From Adiantum capillus-veneris (lineage: Eukaryota > Streptophyta > Polypodiopsida > Polypodiales > Pteridaceae), in the NCBI GenBank assembly GCA_014529385.2, contig CM043954.1, positions 96,119,247-96,176,746 on the forward strand: DNA of 57,500 bases, written 5' to 3'. The notes below the pieces were generated by a model that saw only the letters and a program-made list of their open reading frames with translations, did not search any database and was not told the origin of the DNA. A program made the translations under genes and the position numbers. Within the stretch, counting starts at the first letter, position 1, and every line of letters begins with the position of its first letter. Of the stretch, positions 52,643-57,500 are shown in pieces.

Positions 52643-55271
52643 ATGCCTCGTGTAAAGGCCTGCTCTAGGAGGGCAACAGGTGAATCTTTGAATGCTCAAG
52701 CAAGAAGACGCCGATATGAGGTGCACAGAGGTGTACTGTAACTGCGCAGGATAAAACGACACGTTCAACCTGCTATTCCACGTCTCCCTTTCCAGCGAGT
52801 AGTGCAGGAGATTTGCGAGCAGTGGTGGAGAGTCGGCATGCACTGGGCCAGCAGTGCACTCCTCTGCCTTCAAGAAATTGCTAAAAACTACCTCGTGGAA
52901 TTCTTCAGCGATGGATATATCATGGCTACCCATGCACACCGCGTCACTATCATGCCGCGGGATTTTGATACTCTTCGTAGGCTTTGTTTCCTCTACGATG
53001 GGCTGCTTCAGCCAGTGCCTATCCAGGATAGTCGAACCATGGATATTCTCAACATCCCCCCTCTCCATCCTCGTGCACGACAGACAGAGCCGTCTAGGGC
53101 TGAAACAAACAGCAGAAGGACCCAATCACGGGTCGAGAGAAATGACACAGATGGGCAGGCTGAGATAGCCGCAGAGGGCCAAGAGCAAGCCAGAGTGGAC
53201 CCCGAGGCAGTCATGGAAGAAACAGAGACAGTTATTGAGGAGCCAGCTAGACACCAAAATGAGCAAGTCATGGAGGATCCGCAGTCCATAGTGGATGATG
53301 AGGGACAAGAGCAAGTCAGGGTGGAGCCTGAGGCATCTATGGAGTAACCAATATTGAAGGAAAATGTTCCGGAGCCTGAGGAGCCTGAGGCTATTAGGGA
53401 GGAGCCTGAGGCAGCCAGGGAGCCAGCTCAAGAAAGGGAAGGGCAAGGCTCTGCATCAGAAGGGCCATCCAACGTATCGGATGAGTCAATTATTTTAGAG
53501 CAAATCAACAAAGATAATGAAGAGGAGTTGAGAGTTTTGTTGAGCTCAGCGTCTCTGCATGCGCACATACAGCTGCCTGCAAGGTCAGAGGAGGCTTGCA
53601 TTACCAACCTCGATAATGTAGACTTCATGTGCATGCGCAATTTCACCAACTCGCTTGCAACAAATGAGGTCGTCAATGTTGCTTTGTGGTAATTCTCATG
53701 CTCTTTAATTCTTATGCTCATTAAATGGGTCTCTACCGAGACATGGATCAATACCAAGCGAGACAGTGGCTAATGAAATTGGATTTTGGTACTACTCGCT
53801 CGGTATTGACCCGTGTCTCTGTGGCAGTTGCCAAGTTTTTCTTTATAATGGTTCACTACCTTAAAGACATGGGTCAATACCAAGCGGGTCAATTGCTTAT
53901 GGAATTGGAATCCGTCGCTGACTCGCTCGGTATTGACCCATGTCTTTGCGGCAGTTGTCAATTTCTTCTTCATTTCAGCCAAGACATGGGTCAATACCAA
54001 GCGAATCAGTGGCGTATGGAATTCGATAGCTTCCCCACTCGCTCGGTATTGACTCAATTGATGTTCAAGTCTAATCTTTGCCATTTGTTCATGTTAGCCA
54101 CGCTGTCTCGCTTCTGCCCCCTGAGGTTCAAGAGAAAGTATACGTAATAGATCCGCTGATATCGCCTTATCTGCAGAACAACTCAGTTTCCTTTTTGAGT
54201 CTGATGAACTGGTTTAGCAGAGTCAACTTTGATCTAGCGTGCTTTCTAGTCACAGCGTACAATCAATTCGTGAGTATTTTCTTGCCTTGTAAAAAACATC
54301 TTGCATTGCGAATCTCTCCTCATCTTTGATGGTGTCTTTGTAGTGATCATTGGAGTCTGATGTTATTTGACATGGAAGCTAAGATTGTTACTACGCAAAC
54401 TCCGGGAAAAGCAGGGTGTTTCATGGTCGTGTAAAAATGTAAGGTCCATTTGGGTACATTTGGAAAGCAGTGTAGTGTCTCTTTGCAATGTGTTGCTGAC
54501 TCAAGTGGTTATGTATGTAGTGCCGCGAAAAAATTTGTATGTTGTGTAGAGCATCTTTTGTTAGAACATGATCTAGGAAATGTAGTCAAGCACTAACGGG
54601 TAACCGTGCCCACGCAGATTGATGACTATAGCTGTGGCTGGCGAACCTGTTTGAATGCCGTGTTGCTCATCAGTCAAATTATGGATATACAGAACGTAAG
54701 TAATCTGTTATTTTATTGTTTGCTGCAATGTATATATGAAGCAACAGATGTTTGTATCACGCTTCTACAGGAACTTCGATTACATAACTACACCAACAAC
54801 GATGTGCGACATTTTTCTGTAATGGCCATCCAGCATATTATAATCTCGATAAACAGACGCACAAGAGAGGAAGCGGCGAGAGCTGACGAGTTCGAAGAGG
54901 CTCGCATTAACGAAATAACGCAACGCTACAATCAGACTCAAGAAGAAGTTCAAAATATGCAGGAAGCAATACACCAATATTATGCGGACGCCACAAAAGT
55001 AGAGGAATGGGCTGCACATCGACGACAAGAGCAAGAACAGCGAGAAGCTTCACAGGTGCAAGAAGCATGGGAAGCCATGGAAGAGGCTCATGATTTCGAG
55101 CAACGCCAAAGGATGCCCGAGACCAGCGTCCCTAGAGGCAGAGGTAGCATCAACTGGAGTAGAGGGAAAGGGACGAGTGGCACAAACCGTGGGAGAGGAC
55201 AGCGGATGAGTGGCACAAACCGGGGGAGAGGACAGGGGACGAGTGGCACAAACCGGGAGAGAGGACAGTAG
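52643..55271 (+). pseudogene. CENH3-like histone fold fused to a Ulp1/C48-like protease
   Basis: Exons read 52643-53688, 54098-54269, about 54345-54695 and 54771-55271. Residues 1-15 align with the H3 tail (MPRVKACSRRATGES against MARTK...STGGK). Residues 34-114 are an H3 fold: LRRIKRHVQ (alpha-N), RLPFQRVVQEI (alpha-1), HWASSALLCLQEIAKNYLVE (alpha-2), HAHRVTIMPRDFDTLRRL (loop 2/alpha-3). Trp at 68 and a one-residue longer loop 1 recall CENH3. An acidic, Glu/Pro-rich linker of about 230 residues follows. The protease part has DHWSLMLFD and TQIDDYSCGWRTCLNAVLL (catalytic His, Gln and Cys), then a long coiled coil and GTNRGRGQ repeats. Stops at 52739, 53345, 54432 and about 54597 and a 1-nt misfit at 54344 show decay. 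Intron phases support one fused gene. Confidence 0.75.
53739..54060. repeat. Hairpin tandem array IV (three units of about 122 bp) inside an intron
   Basis: Units begin at 53739, 53864 and 53985. The arms read AAGACATGGGTCAATACC plus AAGCG and CGCTCGGTATTGACCCATGT plus CTT. The middle unit has arms of about 27 nt with two mismatches. The loop holds CAGTGGCTTATGGAATTGGA. It fills most of the first intron (53689-54097) of the CENH3-like/Ulp1 gene. Confidence 0.9.
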
Positions 55272-55576
55272 CAGGGAAAGGGAGCAAACTTACTCTTGAC
55301 AGAAACAACACAATATGTAAAGTTTTGAAACATTGAAAATGTACATTTTTGAAACATTGTTTGACCGCCAAAAAATATCTCTACATTAGTCATTTTGAAG
55401 AGTACATCATGGTTTGCATGGCATCAAAGCTCTTTGTGTGCACAAGGTATGTGACCTAGCTTCCGATGGAAGCAATTAAGTGAAGTGTATTTGTTAGTGA
55501 CTCCTTGCACAATGTTGTTTTCTCCTTGCGCCTTGGAATCTGAAAAGAAGAAAAAGTTAGATTCAGTCATAGTGTA

Positions 55577-56660
55577 TTAAAGACAATCAAAATTTATCGA
55601 TTTAGTAAGCACCTTTCTATTATTGAGACTGAATGCATACAATTCCGACAAAAGTGGAAGTTCTTCACATGTAAGATCTATCCTGAGCTGTGCCAGAGTT
55701 GTGCTTGGCATTGTCTCCATCACAGTAAGTAGGCTGTCTCGAAAGTAGAGCTCCATTGATAAAGGTTTGTTCTCGAGGCTGTTCTCTGTATCTTGGTCGA
55801 GTGGAATAAGCTGCCCACTAAGAAGAGGATATCTAATATAGTAAAACGATACTAAGAAATTTTGAGAGCTTATAATGTACTTGCAAATTATGGACTTCTT
55901 TTGCAAAATATAGATTTTGTTTTGTGATTGTTTCCTATCCCATGTATCATCTAAAAAGTCCAAATAGCTCTCAGACTTGCAAATAAACATTTTTGCGGTA
56001 GTTCTTATTTGCTCATCGAAGAAAAAATCTGCAAACACTTCAAGAGGCATAAATAGTGCGAGCCGAACTATTTTTGTGGCAATTGAATACTTGAGGGACT
56101 TTTGTATATCCTGAAACAACTTATTCATGAAGCTTTCACTAGTTTGCGAAGTAGGCAAGGACCAATCCTTGCTGTCAAAGGATGGAAGTGACAAAGGAGC
56201 TACACGACCCCGACCAATGGAAGTTCTCGGTTCCACATATGACATATCATAAAAGAAAATTCCATTATCTGCAAGTTCCTTGTGTTGTCTTCCTCGATAC
56301 ATTTGCTCACCAATAAATGCATGGAAAGCATCAAAAATCCCAACTATACTCTCAACTGGTGTCCAATCTGTCCTATTCGATGGATAAATATCTGAAACAT
56401 ACCAAAGATGATATCCACCACTTAATATTCGAATATAATCATGCACTAAGCAAGATGCTGATATAACTTGCAGTTGGTCGATGCCTTGGAAAACTTGGAG
56501 GAGATGTTTGCAACCTTAAGTCTGCATGTTGAAAAGCATGTTGTATGAGGACCTCTTTCACCCGCTTGCTTTGTGCACACACTTTAAACTCTTTAACTTG
56601 ACCCTTGAAATCCTCCACGAAATCATTGAGTTGCCTCCTCTTCCTCCTCCTAGTTTGCAA
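55577..56660 (-). CDS. Minus-strand gene of unknown function, two overlapping frames
   Basis: The first frame (56660-56439) starts MQTRRRKRRQLNDFVEDFKG, a basic, nuclear-localisation-like N-terminus. The second (56446-55577, 289 codons) reads YHLWYVSDIYPSNRTDWTPV, FDAFHAFIGEQMYRGRQHKE, SLKYSIATKIVRLALFMPLE and LSELYAFSLNNRKV. The two frames overlap out of phase near 56445, so a short intron or a one-base shift must join them. A possible 48-bp in-frame intron (GTACATTA...ATTAG) lies near 55835-55882. I recognise no domain. It converges with the CENH3-like gene, with a 305-bp non-coding gap between them. Confidence 0.5.
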
Positions 56661-57099
56661 TAGAACCTAACTTCCGATAGTTATACGAGATGGAATCCAT
56701 GCTTGATCTTCTGTAGTATAACTGTTAAAAATGCTAACAGAGTCAATGGTAGTGCTAGGCCTTCGAGAAGTAGACATGGTGTACAGTAGAATGAATACAC
56801 AGAAAGGTTAGCGCAAATATAAAAAAGGGAAGAAGTTTTGAGAGGGAAGTAGAGCTACTCAAAGTCATATTTGGGCGGGAACAAAGTACTAGATAGAGTC
56901 TTCAATGAAAGTTCTGAAATTCCTCGGTACATAGTTAGTGGCATTTATGCCTTGAAAGCGTGAAATTGTGCAATTTGATGAACCAAAATAAAATTTCCTC
57001 CCTTTTTTTTAAAAGAGCTTGACTCCAAAATTTCGATTTTCAACGTAACGTTAGCCTCTTCCTCATTGGTCGAGCACCACTCTCTCTCTAGAACTGAAA

Positions 57100-57131
57100 G
57101 GCCCAAAAGTGAGTCCAGCTTTCTCCTAATG
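57100..57131 (-). repeat. Right terminal inverted repeat of the 12.6-kb element
   Basis: It reads GGCCCAAAAGTGAG and ends CTTTCTCCTAATG. The inverse matches 44551-44582 except one base. 56661-57099 inside it is non-coding, with A/T tracts and a CTCTCTCTCT run. Confidence 0.8.
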
Positions 57132-57239
57132 AAGCAATTGCACTTCATTTTCTTGAGAGTTCTTAATTTGAGCCAAAATGAAAACATGTTCATACATCTA
57201 CATGTGTTAGGCAAAGTAGATGCCTACAATGCTCTTTAG
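57132..57239 (+). pseudogene. 3' end of the MULE-like gene (rest of the SWIM finger)
   Basis: 36 codons from AAG to TAG read KQLHFIFLRVLNLSQNENMF and then IHLHVLGKVDAYNAL. In related MULE proteins the SWIM Cys is followed by KH(L/M)YxVxxRVL and an NENxFIH segment (from memory). So this continues SYLAC of 44536-44550 exactly at the next codon, with the SWIM His changed to Gln. It proves the right edge of the insertion. Confidence 0.7.
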
Positions 57240-57458
57240 AAGTGAACGCACATATCCAAACTTAAAGTAAAGCACCATGATTGAATAATTTTGTGACACA
57301 TTTTCAGCCGTGTATTGAAACTGGCAAAGTTGATATGGATTGGTAGGTATTGAACATTTGGAAAATATGTTTTGAATTATCTTGGTTTATAAATCATTCT
57401 GTCTCTCTTTTTGTTAGCATTAATCTTGGTGTAAAATGATTTAGGTGTATACTTCTCC

Positions 57459-57461
<3 letters not shown>
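57240..57461. other. Non-coding flank
   Basis: AT-rich sequence after the MULE-like stop codon. No inverted repeat or frame is recognised. Confidence 0.5.

Positions 57462-57500
<39 letters not shown>
57462..57500. repeat. (GT)n microsatellite at the window edge
   Basis: An uninterrupted GT run reaches the end of the window. Confidence 0.95.

Larger units (their letters stand above)
44551..57131. mobile_element. 12.6-kb multigene DNA transposon with 32-bp TIRs (candidate new family)
   Basis: Boundaries come from two independent signs. First, 44551-44582 and 57100-57131 are inverted repeats matching at 31 of 32 positions. Second, the MULE-like coding stops in mid SWIM finger at codon Cys (44548-44550) and resumes at the next codon, Lys, at 57132, after which it reads LHFIFLRVLNLSQNENMFIH. 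The 12.58 kb between holds a transposase-like gene, a CENH3-like/Ulp1 fusion gene, three further genes without known function, four hairpin-repeat arrays and two other tandem repeats. No target duplication is visible. Genes are compact with introns of 75-95 bp, unlike the LTR elements around. Confidence 0.75.

Noticed and set aside
52643-53350. Ordinary host histone H3 or CENH3 gene
   Set aside because: It is fused to an acidic linker and protease, has stops, lacks a normal tail length and lies within a TIR-bounded insertion among transposon genes.
49205-54060. CRISPR-like reading of the regularly spaced palindromic repeats
   Set aside because: Units are long tandem copies with repeated loops, not short repeats with unique spacers, and the context is a plant transposon.
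54606-55271. A single 221-codon gene running through 54696-54770
   Set aside because: That stretch has GT-AG ends and the same 75-bp size as the neighbouring introns, and its translation (SNLLFYCLLQC...) interrupts the protease fold. It is more likely an intron without stops.
57241-57500. MULE terminal inverted repeat beyond the 3' coding end
   Set aside because: No sequence here matches an inverted partner upstream of 35560. The (GT)n run closes the window before any end can be seen.

Overview
The window looks like a repeat-saturated land-plant nuclear chromosome. The evidence is plant-type Copia elements with a tRNA-iMet primer site, a Ty3/gypsy element with the second RNase H typical of the plant Tat lineage, a tRNA-Asp-type primer site, a MULE-like transposase with a SWIM finger, and short GT-AG introns of about 75-95 bp. 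The elements remind me of fern or other seed-free plant repeats, but I cannot fix the species. I see no ordinary housekeeping gene, tRNA or rRNA.

Left part (1-25.4 kb): nested retrotransposons. A minus-strand Ty3/LARD LTR (163-6852, primer site at 140-157) is split by a nearly intact Copia element (Copia-1, 725-6449, GAAAC target duplication). After it comes a decayed plus-strand Ty3 RT fragment, cut at 8300 by a minus-strand Tat-like Ty3 element (8301-22302). That element is itself split by an old Copia (Copia-2, 9679-14822) and by a deleted Copia (Copia-3, 16014-17517, AATGT duplication). From 22303 to about 25.4 kb the plus-strand Ty3 protease, RT and integrase appear again, with a second copy of the same RT/LTR chimeric junction.

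Middle part (25.4-41.5 kb): AT-rich non-coding DNA, two direct copies of an unidentified minus-strand coding segment (about 27.3-28.7 and 33.7-35.0 kb), a non-coding LTR element (LARD, about 28.75-32.57 kb), long GA/CA microsatellites, and a young minus-strand Copia (Copia-4, 35700-41520, LTRs about 99% identical, ACAGT duplication) that carries an internal 575-bp tandem duplication.

Right part (41.5-57.5 kb): this holds the most unusual object. A degenerate MULE-like transposase gene (about 41.5-44.55 kb, resuming at 57132-57239) is interrupted inside its SWIM zinc finger by a 12.58-kb insertion (44551-57131) with 32-bp terminal inverted repeats (one mismatch). The insertion is gene-dense and carries five genes: (1) a four-exon RNase H-fold transposase-like pseudogene; (2) an intact three-exon gene of unknown function; (3) an intact two-exon gene of unknown function with helical, coiled-coil-like character; (4) a gene whose N-terminus is a histone H3/CENH3-like fold, followed by an acidic linker and a Ulp1/C48-like cysteine protease with a coiled-coil and RG-rich tail; and (5) a minus-strand gene of unknown function. 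Four separate tandem arrays of hairpin repeats, all sharing one arm motif around TACCAAGCGA, lie at the gene starts and inside one intron. I read this as a large multigene DNA transposon that carries its own H3-like protein fused to a deSUMOylase-type protease. I know of no described element with that content.
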